The notes: generated by a model not told the origin, from the sequence alone. Shown: positions 23,029 through 34,670, counted from the first letter of the stretch. The stretch is DNA of 64,000 nucleotides from Megaleporinus macrocephalus (GCA_021613375.1 CM038726.1:12904253-12968252), one strand, 5' to 3'. Translations and numbers: made by a program.

Positions 23029-23815
23029 CTTTCTCTGCTGGGGCTGTTCTCCTCGTGGGGTTGGCCGTGAGTCCAGCCTCGCGGAGGCTGCTAAATACCC
23101 TCCTCAGGTGTCCGACGTATTCAGACCACGTTTCCGAGTGGACGATGATGTCATCCAGGTAGGCCGCCGCAAAGGCCTGGAGTGGCCTTAGGACCACATC
23201 CATGAGACGCTGGAAGGTGGCCGGGGCCCCATGCAGGCTGAACGGGAGAACCCGGTAATGCCAGTGGTCTGCAGGGGTGGAAAAAGCCGTCTTGGGACGG
23301 GCCTCCGGCATGAGGGACACCTGCCAGTTTCCCTTGGTGAGGTCCAAGGTGGAAATAAAGCGAGACCTACCTAGACGACCAATCAGGTCGTCCAACCAGG
23401 GAAGAGGGTAGGAGTTGAATTGCGAGACCTCATTCAATTTCCTGAAGTCATTGCAGAACCTCCACAAACCGTCCGGTTTGGGGACCAGGACGATGGGGCT
23501 GGACCACGGGCTGTTGGATGGCTCAATGATACCAGCGGCCAACATTCGCTCCACCTCCTCCTCTATGGCCGCGCGACGGGCCTCAGGGACACGGTAAGGC
23601 CGCTGCCGAACGGTCACTCCCACAGGGGTCCGGATGTCATGCTGGATAACGTGGGTCCAGCCAGGGGTGGCGGAGAATACATCCCGGAACTGTTCCACCA
23701 ACTCTGCAAGTTCCTGGCGTTGGGCAGGAATAAGTTCTTCTCCCCATTGTATTTCGGCTCTAGCTGGGATTTGGCGGCAGCAAAGCTGGAGAGTCGGGGG
23801 GCTGCTTCGACCCAT
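23012..23815 (-). pseudogene. retroelement reverse transcriptase
   Basis: The minus frame contains the RT core in order: RPYRVPEARRAAIEEEVERM, SPWSSPIVLVPKPDGLWRFC, DFRKLNEV, FISTLDLTKGNWQV (first catalytic Asp), GAPATFQRLMD and AAYLDDIIVHS (YLDD). These are Ty3/gypsy-type motifs. The frame derails after GLTANP, where roughly 20 residues normally found before the RNase H connection are missing. The active-site residues survive, the reading frame does not. Confidence 0.92.
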
Positions 23816-24120
23816 TTTTTAAGGAGGTTGATATGGTAGACCTGCTGGTTCTTTCTCCGCCCTGGCTGGTCGAGGCGGTAGTTAACAGGCTCCACCTTCT
23901 CTCGGACGGTGTAGGGTCCCTGCCAAGTGGCCAGGATCTTACAGGTGGTTGTGGGGACCAAAACCATGACACGCTCTCCCGGCTGGAACTCCCTGGGCTG
24001 AGCAGGGCGGTTGTAGGCTCTCTGTTGGGCGCGCTGAGCCTCCTCCATGTGCTCCTAAACAATGGGGGCCACCGCATCAATCCGCTGCTGCATCTTCTGC
24101 ACATACTCAATGACCGAGCG
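23760..24120 (-). pseudogene. integrase C-terminal GPY/F region
   Basis: In frame with the integrase after its TAA, the sequence reads RAYNRPAQPREFQPGERVMV, then TWQGPYTVREKV with the GPY motif and VYHINLLKKW. Such modules are typical of gypsy integrases and may help target chromatin. A frame change near 23.77-23.80 kb separates it from RT. Confidence 0.8.
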
Positions 24121-25284
24121 TTAAGGGGAGGGCTGCTGCTCCCACGCCTCTCTCACCACATCGAGAAGTCCCCGGGGGTGGCGAGAATAAAGCAGCTCAA
24201 AGGGAGAAAACCCCGTAGAGGCCTGGGGAACCTCCCGAATGGCGAAGAGGACGTAGGGAATGAGCAGGTCCCAGTCCCGCCCGTCTTGAGCAACCACCTT
24301 CCTCAGCATGCACTTCAAGGTCTGGTTGAAGCGCTCCACCAGTCCATCGGTCTGTGGGTGATAGACCGAGGTGGGAAGGTGCTTTATGCGCAGGAGCTTG
24401 CAGAGGTCCGCCACCACCCGGGAGACGAACGGGGTGCCCTGGTCAGTGATGATGTCCTTCGGGATCCCCACACGGCTACAGAGCAGGAACAGTTCCTGGG
24501 AGGTGGCCTTGGAGGTGGCCTTCCGGAGAGGGACAGCCTCCAGGTACCGAGTGGCGTAGTCCACCATCACAAGGATGTATTCGTGGCCCCGGCCGGACTT
24601 TGGCAGCGGCCCGGCGATGTCCAGGCCGATCCGCTCGAAGGGGACTCCGATAATCGGGAGCGGGATGAGAGGGGCAGGGGGCGGTTTCTTCGGGGAGGTG
24701 AGCTGGCACCTTGGGCAGCGGGTGCAGAAATTCTTAACCTCGGCATGGATGGAGGGCCAGTAGAATCTGGGCAGGATGCGGGCCAAGGTGTTTTCCTGGG
24801 CCAGGTGCCCCCCCAGTGGGTGGTAGTGAGCCAGGTGCATGACTGCGTCGAAGCGGGACCTGGGGAGAACAAGAGCTTCCTGGGGGCCATCCGGCAGATG
24901 GCGCACATGGTATAGAAGGTTGTTTTTAACCGCAAAGTGCGGGTTGGGGAGAGGCCCCGGAGCATGGGAAACTCCATCCAGGACCATCACGTTCTCCCAG
25001 GCCCGCCTCAAACGATCATCCTCTCTCTGTTCCTTTGCGAAACCACCCTCCACTTGAATCTGCTGGAACAGAGAGGAGAGAGGATTATTGGCACCCTGGT
25101 TCTCACCTTCACCACTTGCTTCCCCGCTGTCCTCTCTTGGATGAGCCAACAGAGCCGACCCTGTCTTTGGGCGGGTCCTACGGTTGGGGCAGCGCCATGG
25201 ATGGGTCCGTGGGTGACCCTGGTTGAACCCGGGAAAGTCCCACCCGACTAGTAGGGGTACGGGGAGGTCCGGGACGAGGCCCAC
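24121..25284 (-). pseudogene. retroelement integrase frame (388 codons, no intact polyprotein)
   Basis: This is the longest frame of the element. In order: linker, HHCC zinc finger (HLAHYHPLGGHLAQ, later CTRCPRCQL), catalytic core with GLDIAGPLPKSG (first Asp), IITDQGTPF (second Asp) and YHPQTDGLVERFNQTL (Glu), then FELLYSRHPRG. The catalytic residues are all present. It ends at TAA (24123-24121); the same frame runs on with a second stop (TAG, 24057-24055) into the GPY part. Integrase inserts the cDNA into chromosomes. Here it lies before RT. Confidence 0.92.
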
Positions 25285-25341
25285 AGTCAGGGGCCATTGG
25301 TGAGCCTCTCCTCCGATCCGGACCCGGGCGGTGGTGAAATG

Positions 25342-25530
25342 TCATACCTCCCCGTGGACGCAGGAGACAGGCAGGGTCTCTCCAGAGGGTCGGAGCCAGG
25401 GGAATTCAGCTGGGCAGAGCAGCGTTATGGTGCTCCCGGAGTCCATGAGCGCACGGAACGCAAGGCCGTCGACTCGGAGTAGGCGGTAGTTGCCTTCACT
25501 CTGGACTCCTCCGTGTACTCCGCATCCAGC
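25342..25530 (-). pseudogene. retroelement aspartic protease fragment
   Basis: The minus frame reads NYRLLRVDGLAFRALMDSGS, with the D-S-G active site of retropepsins (Asp codon at 25443-25441), then TITLL. A TGA at 25344-25342 interrupts it. The frame continues without shift through GGEAHQW and PLLVGWDFPGF, the protease end, into integrase. No gag or capsid sequence precedes it. Confidence 0.75.
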
Positions 25531-25531
25531 G

Positions 25532-26081
25532 AGTGAGGGACCACAGAAGAAGAAGAGTAAGGTCATCGCTTAATTTATTTTTTAAAAATGAGCCACAAAA
25601 ATTCATGAGGAAAAAACAACTCAAAAAAGAGAGAGAGAATATGGCTGCGCTTGGCTCCGGCTTTCTACCCCTCTCGTGCATCTGACGCGGTTTCGGGGAA
25701 GCCCCTAGGTGAAGCACGTGCGAAGGGGATTACCCAGGGGTACGCTTAGTGCAGCGGCTTAGGGGTTCCTTGGTGTTCGCTTCAGTCTGTTGGAGGGAGA
25801 GAAGGGAGACAGAGCGGTTAGCAGCGTGGAGTCTCGTTCAGAGCTACTCACCCGACTGAGGCTCCGTGAGCTCTTTTTACGGAGGCGTCTCAAGCCGGGT
25901 GTGTGGTTGCAGCTGCGCCGCTCATCCGCTGCCAGGCGTGAGTTGTTTCACGCCCCGCCCCCTCGGCCACACGATCGCTGGCTGTCCAAAACAGGGTGCT
26001 GAAGCCAGCGGGCTGCCTTTAAAAACGTGGAGAGCGGCGTGTCTCGGAGGAGCTGGACCAGTGAGACGGCCACCGGCCACA
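25532..26081 (-). repeat. 5' LTR, lacking about 19 bp at its inner end
   Basis: It is near-identical to 21820-22363, with scattered substitutions, an insertion around 25958 and a different A/T tract near 25580. Similarity stops at AGTGAGGG, so the last part that should read GCCCCACA on the minus strand is gone and protease sequence follows directly. The deletion that removed the primer site and gag therefore also took the LTR edge. Confidence 0.88.
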
Positions 26082-26454
26082 TCACATAGTCTACAATAAT
26101 ATCTTAATTGCCATGTTAACGATGCACGAGCTGACGTTATTGAGTACACTACTGATTGGTGAAAAAACAGCAATCAAATCGCCTCGACTCCAAGCATTCA
26201 CTACTTCATGCTTAAGTACAGGCTGCTGTGAGTGCACACTGAGAGTGTCCATACTGTGTGCTAGCATAGGCTAAAGCTAGCATAGCTGCCTAACAACACA
26301 CCTAAAGCTGAAATTAAGTGAACACACTGCATCAGAGGAAGAAATTCAGACATGGGCAGCCTCGCAGTCTACCGCCTTAGATTTAACTCCTAGGCGAGGA
26401 TCATCTTCACTCACGTGGAGCTGGTTTGGATCTGAAAAGACTGATGTTGCTCTG

Positions 26455-26664
26455 ATGAAGGCAGTTTGCAGACTTTGCAGGAAAGCAGCCGTTAAAGACC
26501 ACTCCACCACTAACATGTTCCATCACCTCCCACCAAAACACCACACAGAATTTGAGGAGTATGAAGAGCTTCAGGAGCGCGCTGTCCAAGATGAACCTAG
26601 ATCAGCTAAGATGTCTGGCAAAACACACACTCAGCAAACTTCAGTCATTTTAGTCATTCCCTAA
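26455..26664 (+). pseudogene. BED zinc-finger fragment of a hAT transposase
   Basis: This 69-codon frame has Cys-x2-Cys at CRLC and His residues in HHLPPKHH spaced as in BED fingers, followed by a Glu-rich segment (EFEEYEELQERAVQDEPRSA). BED fingers bind the transposon ends. Full hAT transposases exceed 600 residues; nothing of the RNase-H-like catalytic domain follows. A domesticated short protein is possible but unsupported. Confidence 0.6.
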
Positions 26665-26679
26665 AAAACAGCCTTCACC

Positions 26680-26770
26680 TGATGAGGCTGGGGTTGGCTC
26701 CAGTTACCACCCTATGTGACCACGATTAGCCGGATAAAGCAGAAAATGATAGATGGAAGGATGATATTAA
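26680..26770. repeat. retroposon 3' tail with GATAGATGGAAGGATG end
   Basis: GATGAGGCTGGGGTTGGCTC, then GATTAGCCGGATAAAGCAGA and AAATGATAGATGGAAGGATG match the end of a common fish LINE/SINE tail (ending in GGATGG repeats). Confidence 0.5.
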
Positions 26771-27278
26771 TATCTTTTAAGACGTGCAGGCTAGTAAAAT
26801 ATAATGCTTTTACAACACATTTTTAAATAATGCAAAATATCGTTTATTATCGTTATCGACTAAATGACAGAAAATATACAGATATAATTTTTGTCCATAT
26901 TCTACAACCCTACTGGTGACGTGACTGTCATACGTGGAAGTTACAGCTTAGCCTACGATAGCAGTTAGCTCATATTTCCATACTAAAAGCAGAGCCCAGT
27001 GTAGTTCCTTTTGTTATTTTGGGTTCTCTGGTGTTGTCTGCATTCTCAGTTTGGTTTAGTTCTTCAACACGCCAGTGATTCCTGTCTTTAAGTGTTTACT
27101 AACTAATTGGTGTCTTGATCAGGTCTATTGTTTCTTTGTGTTTATAAGGAAATCATGCTTATTGTAACTTTTCTGCACTTGTTGGCCGCCTTCACCCACT
27201 CACACTGTCACACTTTTCAGCAGCCTCTTGTTTTCAGCATCTTTTTTACCTGATAAAGGACATTTTCAACTTAATATC

Positions 27279-27281
<3 letters not shown>

Positions 27282-27350
<69 letters not shown>
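27282..27350. repeat. (TA)n array
   Basis: A pure (TA)n run of about 69 bp. Confidence 0.95.
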
Positions 27351-27354
<4 letters not shown>

Positions 27355-28299
27355 ACATTTATCTGATATACATTTGTATACACTGACTAGACCATCTCTA
27401 CTTTCCCAGCTCTATTCAGTATCTCTTTGTGCTACAGTGTGGTACTCATTATTTTGCTATTACAGCATTACAGCCAGAATGATTCCACAAAAACATCAAT
27501 TTGTGTTATGAAAAATAATAAGCTTTTTGAATAAACACATAAATGATAATGGCATGTTACCTCAAACAGCATTACAGCCTAGTCCATCTTCCAACCCAAA
27601 AATATCCAGTTTGTGAGTTAGCTGATACCAAGCATGTCGTTAAAATTTTATTTCATTAGATTTTAACAAAAAGGTGTTTGAAGTTTCTTGGCTGCTTTCT
27701 ATTTTTCTGGTAATTAAAATCTATAAATATACTGTATATTACTTAGATAGTTAAAACATTAGTCACAAGCAGATGGGTCTTAAAGGAAGTAAAACAAATT
27801 AAAATTCAGTTTGCATAACAAGCAACCATAAAAGAAATAATAAAAGATGAATATCTTTTATCCTTGATGGTAAAAGACAGAAGTTTTTATGCCTCAAAGC
27901 AGACTACAAATCTGTTGCATGGATCATATCACTTTCACTCATCCCACAAAGTGATGCTGGTGCTGGGCCATGGGTTTTGTTCAACTGTCAAGATACAACA
28001 ACAACTCAACCGTGAAGTGGAAGGCCACATAAACCGGAACACTGTGTGCTGAAGAGTGGGGAGCTAACTTCTGATTTTCAAACCTCTGGAAGCAGCATCA
28101 CAGACCTGAGATCACCACAGAACATAGAGTGTTCTGACCTCAAGCAGGCCTCTCACAAACTTAAGCATGAGTGCGTTAAATTGTACTAAAAAAAAAAAGG
28201 AAGTCAGTGGTTCTCAGCTACAATCCCAATTTAGACAGTAGTTAGTTGACACAGTACTGAAAATAATAATACATAATAAACTTAATATAACTTTATTTT
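27351..28299. other. intergenic DNA, nothing recognised
   Basis: This is AT-rich sequence. The 62-codon frame at 27864-28052 (KTDRSFY-like, with CSTVKIQQQLNREVEGHINR) faintly resembles a transposase helix-turn-helix segment and may belong to the IS630/Tc1-type remnant that follows, but I cannot prove it. Confidence 0.4.
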
Positions 28300-29145
28300 A
28301 TTGCAGACAGTATGAACCCAAGATATTTCATATTTTGTCTACCCAACTTCATTTTATTTGATAACATACATTCCTGCATTTTAGGTTTACAATGCAAAAA
28401 AAGTGGGACGAGGGCAATTCAGGGCTATTAATGAAATGTTTAACACGTAATTGCAACAGGTGATTTGGTACAAAAGCCTTGTCCACGAAAGGCTGGACCA
28501 AAGGGCCAAAGATGGAAAGGACCATCCAAACAGTTATCAGTAAAAAGTCCAAAAGCCAGGGTCTGTCCTGGTATGGTGTCACAGTTGGTGCCCTTGACAA
28601 AGGTCATTTACACTTCTGTGATGCAGCATTAAGGCAGAACAGTACACTGAGATCATAGAATAACGTATACTGCCTTTAAGAAGACAATTTTATAGGGATG
28701 TCTGTGCATTTTTTAACAAGACAGTGCAAAACCACATGCTGCAAACCTTACAAAGGCAATGAGAGGAGCGCCTGTCCGCAGTCCCGAGCTTTCTCCAGAA
28801 GAGAACATGCAGAGAATTCTCAAACTAGAAATGCAACAACAACAACTATGTTCCATTGAACACCTTAAGATTTGATTAATAAAATAACCACTGAAATAAC
28901 CACTTCATCACATGGTATCCTCTGAATATGCTACAACATCTTTTTAAGTGTAATGGCAACAAGTGGCAAATGCAAAATGGCTATTTGTTTTGGAATGTGT
29001 TGCAGGCCTTAATGCACAAATGAATGTATATAAGCAAATTAAATGTGTTGGGTTAATACTGTAACACTGCAATAAAATAAAAGCATTTATTAATTAATTT
29101 ATTTATTCCTTGTATGTTCTATATTGTCCCAACCTTTTTCTGATT
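28300..29145 (+). mobile_element. IS630/Tc1-mariner-type DNA transposon, heavily decayed
   Basis: The left part has TTCCTGCATTTTAGGTTTAC, AAAAAAAGTGGGACGAGGGC and CAGGTGATTTGGTACAAAAG. The middle has transposase-like DNA (GGACCATCCAAACAGTTATC; AACAAGACAGTGCAAAACCA). The right part has TTGGAATGTGTTGCAGGCC, then AATAAAATAAAAGC and TTGTCCCAACCTTTTT. This order matches a dispersed element of fish whose ends carry GTCCCAAC/GTTGGGAC. Many stops interrupt the transposase. Boundaries are approximate. Confidence 0.7.
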
Positions 29146-29199
29146 TTAAGTCTCCCTCTCAACACATCTATGTTCCAAGCCACATGTAACATGGCAGCT

Positions 29200-29952
29200 G
29201 CTTGGGTTTATAGTTGTGTGTGTGAAAAGTGTGTTTTAGTTTAAAAGAACAATGTCATACCATAACACTCCAGTGAACCCAAACAAAGCTTTGTTTAGCA
29301 CAAAAAAGTGGAGCAAAGCATGGCCACACCCAGCTGACCTGTATGAGAAGCCGTTCATAGAGACATTTTTCTCCTAAATGTTATGTTTTTTGACGACTCA
29401 TGATCCAAATAAAGTCATACAAACACTTTCCCCACCCTGTTTTGTGTACAGGTACGTGATTGGCCACACAGGGGCGTCCTTCTATATAAAATATGTCACC
29501 AATCCACAACCAAAAAAAGTTGTTCAGGGCTTTCTCCTTTCTGACCTGACCTGAAAGAACACCTGTCTCGACCAGCCTGGCTCTCTTTGCTTCGCTTCCA
29601 TGGCACTGATCCTGAATTTGGGAAAAGTAGGGGATGATTGGCATTAAAATATTCTTTTCTTATTTTTTCTTCTTCTTTTAATGCACAGAATTGGGATAGT
29701 TTTTTGTACTTTTGTTTCTTTTTGTTTTCAAGTTAAGTTTTTAAGTTTAAGTTAGTCTTAGTTATTTTATTGATTATTTTGGCATACATTCATCCCTGAC
29801 GCTTTACCTTCCCCTTTCCAGGCTTTTGATCATTAAGGAAATAAAAAATAAACAAGAGTTATTTTATGGTTAGATGGTGCCCGTGGTGTTTGGTCTGGCC
29901 GCAAGTCTGGGGAGAGAGCCCACCCTGTTGGCTCCTGACCCCAGACTGGGCT
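29200..29952 (+). repeat. possible solo LTR or LTR-like sequence
   Basis: A TATA box (TCTATATAAAATATG, 29481-29495) with a GC-richer 200-bp stretch downstream, then AATAAAAAATAAA (about 29840-29852) and a CA end in GGGCTGTAACA near 29952, gives the layout promoter, transcribed part, poly(A) signal. The start is not clear and no internal retroviral sequence is present. It could also be a short unknown gene's promoter. Confidence 0.2.
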
Positions 29953-32900
29953 GTAACAACTGCTTACCAGCACATAAACTGTGTCATGCAAACCTATAGG
30001 CTGATTATAAGCAGAGGTGAAAATGGCCAGGTTTACTGGTGGAAGGCTACTTTTGGTGTTGTTGTATGCGGACACAACACTGAAACATTCAGTCTGAGAT
30101 TGTATTCAACTAATAAATGTATAAATCTAGTGTGCTCATGAAGGGGAACATATATTTTGAAAACCATAACTAAATTGGTTTATAAACTATGAGGTATAGC
30201 TATTGTCTTAAAGTTAAGCTCCACAGTACCACACAAAAACATAAACATCTCCTAAAGGTTAATGGAACTTTCACTGCAACTTCCAAACAAGCCTTTCATC
30301 AAGGCAGAGTACGAGGACAGGCCAAATGTCAAACAGTGGTTGTTTTGACAAGCAAATACTAAAATATCATACATGATCTGTTATTCCATTGCTAATGTAA
30401 AAATGTAAAGAACATTTCAAACTCAGGCGCATTATGGGATTTTTTTTTGTTTGAATATATTCATTACTCAGAGTAGATTAGTCATTCAAATGATAAGGTT
30501 TTAGGACATTCAAAAGTGAATAATAAATTTTATTACTGATTATGTCTTTCAGCTGCTTTAACTGTGCCTTCAAACCACATGGAGAAACAGCTGTAAAACA
30601 CGTTACCATGAGGAGTGGGTGGGTGCACACTTTGGCACAGCAACATACCATCATTTAAAAAGGTTGTAAGCTGGAGTAGGGGTGAGTTCAACATCAGATC
30701 AGATCACAAACATGGTTGGAAATGTCAGGATCATTGTTTGGTTCTGTTGGGATGGCATTACAGTGCTTTCCGGCCCATTTTCAACTTCATTTATAGGTCC
30801 TAATGGTTAATTGGTCTTAGCCATGTTTTATTCTGGTTTTTTTTCTGGGGCGGGGGCTAGAATAAAGAATTAACAAAAAAAACAAAGCAAGCAATCATTA
30901 CACAGAAGTATTCAGACTAACCAGTGATTATGTTAGAATGAATTTAAATCTATGATTGCCAGGCAAGAGGAAGGTAAGGTAACTGAACAGGTAAGGGGCT
31001 CAGTATTGCATGAGGAAGCTGCATGATGTCTAGAGGGGATTGTTTTAGTTGGAGTCCATGGCTGTCACTAGCCCAAACACAGACCTTAGCAGAAGTTCAA
31101 GGGGAGGTAACAATAAACTGTGATGCCAGTGAGGCTGTATACATTGCAGTTGTGTCTGGGCCCATGCAAGTCGCTCCATGGTGGTTAAACTGGTCTTGAG
31201 TCAGGCAAGCAGGAACATTCAAGATTGATCTTGCACCACCATCAAATTAGACAGTATGGGCAGCTATTTAGCCCATCAAAGAAACACACAGATAGTTGGT
31301 TCTGTTCCAAGTGCTCTGAAAAACAGTTGTTAATTTCAAGGTAATTCCAAAGCTCGGAATAATGGTGGGCTGGGTCTGTAGTAGTACAGAGGGGGAACTG
31401 CAAATAAATGTGCCTATATAGAAGGAGATAAGGTAATGTGTCCACAGTTGTACAGGGATTTTTAAACAATAAAAACAAATAAAATCAATTAACCAATTTT
31501 AATGAGAACGTCTTACAGGTCTTCTTAGTACTTACTAAATGTGAGTTTAATAAAAATGCAAGCCAGAGCCCTCACAGCACCTGCTTGATCAACTTCTTCA
31601 GGTAACCAAAAAGTGTTTTTGCTTGGCAGCGGTCAAGCAAAAACATATTCACAGAGAAAGTGTGGCTCAATGTTTTCATAGCAATCAAGCTGAATGATAC
31701 CTGATTCTATTTATTTAATTAGCTGGTCCTAGTCTTGAAACAAGCGGTGAGTAAGCCAGTTACACCGGCTATACATGCTGTGAATAACATATTTAACCAT
31801 GTTCTATGGCATCATGACCTATGACCTATGACCTTTTTGCACTTTTATATTAACAACTTGCATTCACATTTACTAGAGCCAGCAGTAACTGTCAACCAGC
31901 AGAGTATCACAAAGAGTATAACACTGCAAATGCTGAAGGTGAATTTATTATTGGCAGTCAAGATCATTAAAAACATAAAAAAAACATTTTTCAGTACACA
32001 TGACAAGACATACTATGTAATCCCTGTTGAGTTTACTTAAAGCAATTAAAGGAATCTTTTTTAGTTTTAAAACTCTATAATTATAAAATTCAGTTACATT
32101 ACTTGCTGTTCCATTGTTTGCTCTAGAGTTATATCATAGTATTTGTCAGGTTTTATGACTACGAAGATCTAAAAACAAGTTTGCTACCCTAGTGACGATC
32201 GCCCTGCATCTGTATGTCCATGAATTTGGGGTTTCTGAAGGAGCAGTGATGGGAGAGGTATTTTGGTTTTGCTGTTGAGTTTAAATGCCAACAATTGTTT
32301 TCCAGAACAGCTAACTATGTCTTTAATGTCACAAAAGTCACGTCCTTCAACGCAAAGCTGATCTTGGAATGCTTTCTTTAACCATCGTTCTCAGAACAAT
32401 CGATAGGCTTTAATAAAGTCAGATTCTTTCACAGAGCTCCCCATGCTGTTACAAATTCCCACAATCATCCATAAAATGAGCATCCATTCCTCTATCTATA
32501 CATTTTTCAAATTAAGCAATATTTATCGGTTGTATTTTTTAAGTGGCAGAACAAGAGATGCTAATACATTTCACGACTTATGGACCAATTTAGACCATTC
32601 TGGCCATCGTGGCCACTGAGTTACTTTCAGAATCATATGTGTGAGAAAATTTTAAAAGGTAGAGCTGCATGTAATAGGTAAGAAATGAAAGAAGAGGAAA
32701 TGAAATGTTGCTTAAAGGGGAACGATGACTGCTAAAACGTGTATGCCTTCAAGTTCAATACTAATAAAATGTATTTTATATATATACACTAAATGAGATG
32801 TTTGATTTAATATGAAAAAACAAGACAAATAGGAAAAAGTTCTCTACTAGTAGGTCACCATAGTCTCACTGTGATAACATCATATGATAGTCAGTCCTAC

Positions 32901-34279
32901 AGAAAATAAGACTTTTCTCTGAGTAATGTCAAACTGTTCCTCACTCACTGGACAGGAGAGAGAGAGCAATCCTTTGATGCAGTAACCTAAATGTCAGCCT
33001 ACTAATGAGAGAATTTTGTACATTTTCAGTAAAGTATTTTAATGGTACATATTTGAGTGGTACTGGACCTGTACACCATACTGAAACCTGTATGTCCCAA
33101 CAGTCAGGGTTCCCTTAAAGTAAGTGTAGACTGTGACATCAATGAGCTCTGCACAAAATACAAATACCCTGTGATACCACATGATGGAGACATTTGACAA
33201 AATATAAGACAGATCTGTAGACTATACTTCTTACTGTGGAGTAACATTCAGAAAACTGTTATTCTGTTGTTTCATTTAACATCACAAAAGTCAAGCTGTT
33301 CCAGATGTTTGGCTCTAAATCAAGGCTGCTGTGACTACAGCTATTCCCTCCAACTGTGTACCATCCAAGTTCACTAATCAATTTAACCCTCTGCTGAAAA
33401 AGAATCAGAATTAATCTCGTACAACACAGCAGCAGCTCCTTACAGACACTTCGACCCTTTAGAAATTCAGTATTCAGTGTTTAACAGATCCAATTACTGA
33501 GTTACATGTTTTAATACACTTATATTAGGTGGAACACGTATTAGAATAAATGAATAGGAAAACATCTGCCAATAGAAATAAACTGTTATATTAATCTGTG
33601 TTATGTGCTATACTATTTTATTTATGTTATTGTCATATTTATTTATACATTAATCTAAATATATTGTCACTGTCCAATGAAAAACATGTCTCTCAATTTT
33701 TGTTGATTTCTATTTTTCTACATCAATTAACTGCAGCAGCTGCCGTGTACATTGTGATGAAATTTCATGATGAATGAACCACTAGAAATGCTCCAAAATA
33801 GCTTGGAAAAAAAAAAGATTCCATTAGCTTCCATTGAACGTGAAGACAGTTTTTGGCCTCTCCTGTAAAGTTGGCATTTTAGAGATACCTTTTTTTCATT
33901 GAACAGTGACGATATGTTACAGAACTACAGAGTCTCTTACTTTTGATGTAGCACTTTCTTTTATTCCAATTCATTAAAGAGGTTTGTTTTACTATTGTTT
34001 CGTCTCCTAAAGAGAAAACTGGTTTACATACAATGGAATATTGGCTGATGCAAATGTGTTAGTGGGTTTCATGTTTTCATTTAGATGAACCAGTCTAAGC
34101 CTCCGTTAAACTAAAAAAAAACAAAAATAAAACAGTACACTTTGACTTTAAAGTAAAAACTTCATGTTCTTGCTAGAGACTTGCTTAATAACAAATGCTT
34201 ACTAACCAGAACACATACACATATATGTTTCACACTAGAGAATAGCTGAAACAGAAGGACGTTTGTACTCTAGGTCCCA
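29953..34279. other. intergenic DNA, mostly unassigned
   Basis: No gene is recognised. 30950-31500 has mid-range GC and stereotyped phrases (CATGCAAGTCGCTCCATGGT) suggestive of a dispersed repeat that I cannot name. The rest is AT-rich sequence with short frames only. Confidence 0.4.
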
Positions 34280-34670
34280 TTTAGACTTCAAACTGAGATG
34301 ATTTGGCATGACCTGAAAAGAGCTGGTCACTACTTTCACAATACTCACAAGCCATGGAAAACTTTCATGCTACACATATCCCACATCCCAAAGGATTCAG
34401 ATCAGTAGGCCATGGAAGAACACTGAACTCGCTGCCATATTCATATGCCATGAAACCAATTCCCAATGACTTTTGCTTTGTGATACGGTGTATTATAATG
34501 CCGGAAGTAGCTATTAGACGATGGTAAATAGTAGCTATGAAGGGACACACGTGGTCTGAATCAAGACTCCAGTAGGCTGTGGCATTCAAGTGTTGAGTTA
34601 ATGATATTAACAAGCTCAAAACACTCCTCACACCATCACACCACCTTCACCTACTAATTGGACAGCGGAC
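34280..34670. mobile_element. DNA-transposon-type dispersed repeat fragment
   Basis: ATGACTTTTGCTTTGTGATA, TATAATGCCGGAAGTAGCTA, ATGAAGGGACACACGTGGTC and CCAGTAGGCTGTGGCATTCA follow the order of a well-known transposon-derived repeat of fish, ending CACACCATCACACCACC. Its minus-strand 88-codon frame (34365-34631) is part of this and not a host gene. Confidence 0.65.

Larger units (their letters stand above)
21801..26081 (-). mobile_element. Ty3/gypsy LTR retrotransposon of the Gmr1 type (integrase before RT), defective
   Basis: Two direct repeats (21801-22363 and 25532-26081) flank pol-like frames on the minus strand. In transcription order these are protease (MDSGST near 25443), integrase with zinc finger and DD-35-E, GPY motif, reverse transcriptase (YLDD) and RNase H. 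Integrase upstream of RT is the Ty1/copia order, but the RT and integrase sequences are gypsy-like. That combination defines the Gmr1 clade first described in deuterostomes. A G-run polypurine tract (22364-22373) abuts the 3' LTR. The primer site, gag and the inner end of the 5' LTR are missing, and pol has three stops and at least two frame changes, so it cannot move by itself. LTR divergence of about twenty substitutions plus small indels suggests an old copy. Confidence 0.93.
26350..26914. mobile_element. hAT-like DNA transposon remnant with BED zinc finger
   Basis: The 26455-26664 frame encodes VCRLCRKAAV...MFHHLPPKHH, a C-x2-C...H-x4-H BED finger as in hAT transposase N-termini. The right end has ATATCGTTTATTATCGTTAT, ATATAATTTTTGTCCATAT and CTACAACCCTACTG, a typical hAT terminus in fish. 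The catalytic part is absent, so this is an internally deleted copy. A LINE/SINE-like tail (about 26680-26770) sits inside. Confidence 0.65.

Noticed and set aside
23833..24915. 360-codon plus-strand frame inside the LTR element
   Set aside because: It is the antisense shadow of the integrase and GPY frames, whose conserved motifs are on the minus strand.
21801..26081. Ty1/copia identity because integrase precedes RT
   Set aside because: The RT, RNase H and integrase motifs and the GPY module are Ty3/gypsy-type; the order alone is shared with Gmr1 elements.
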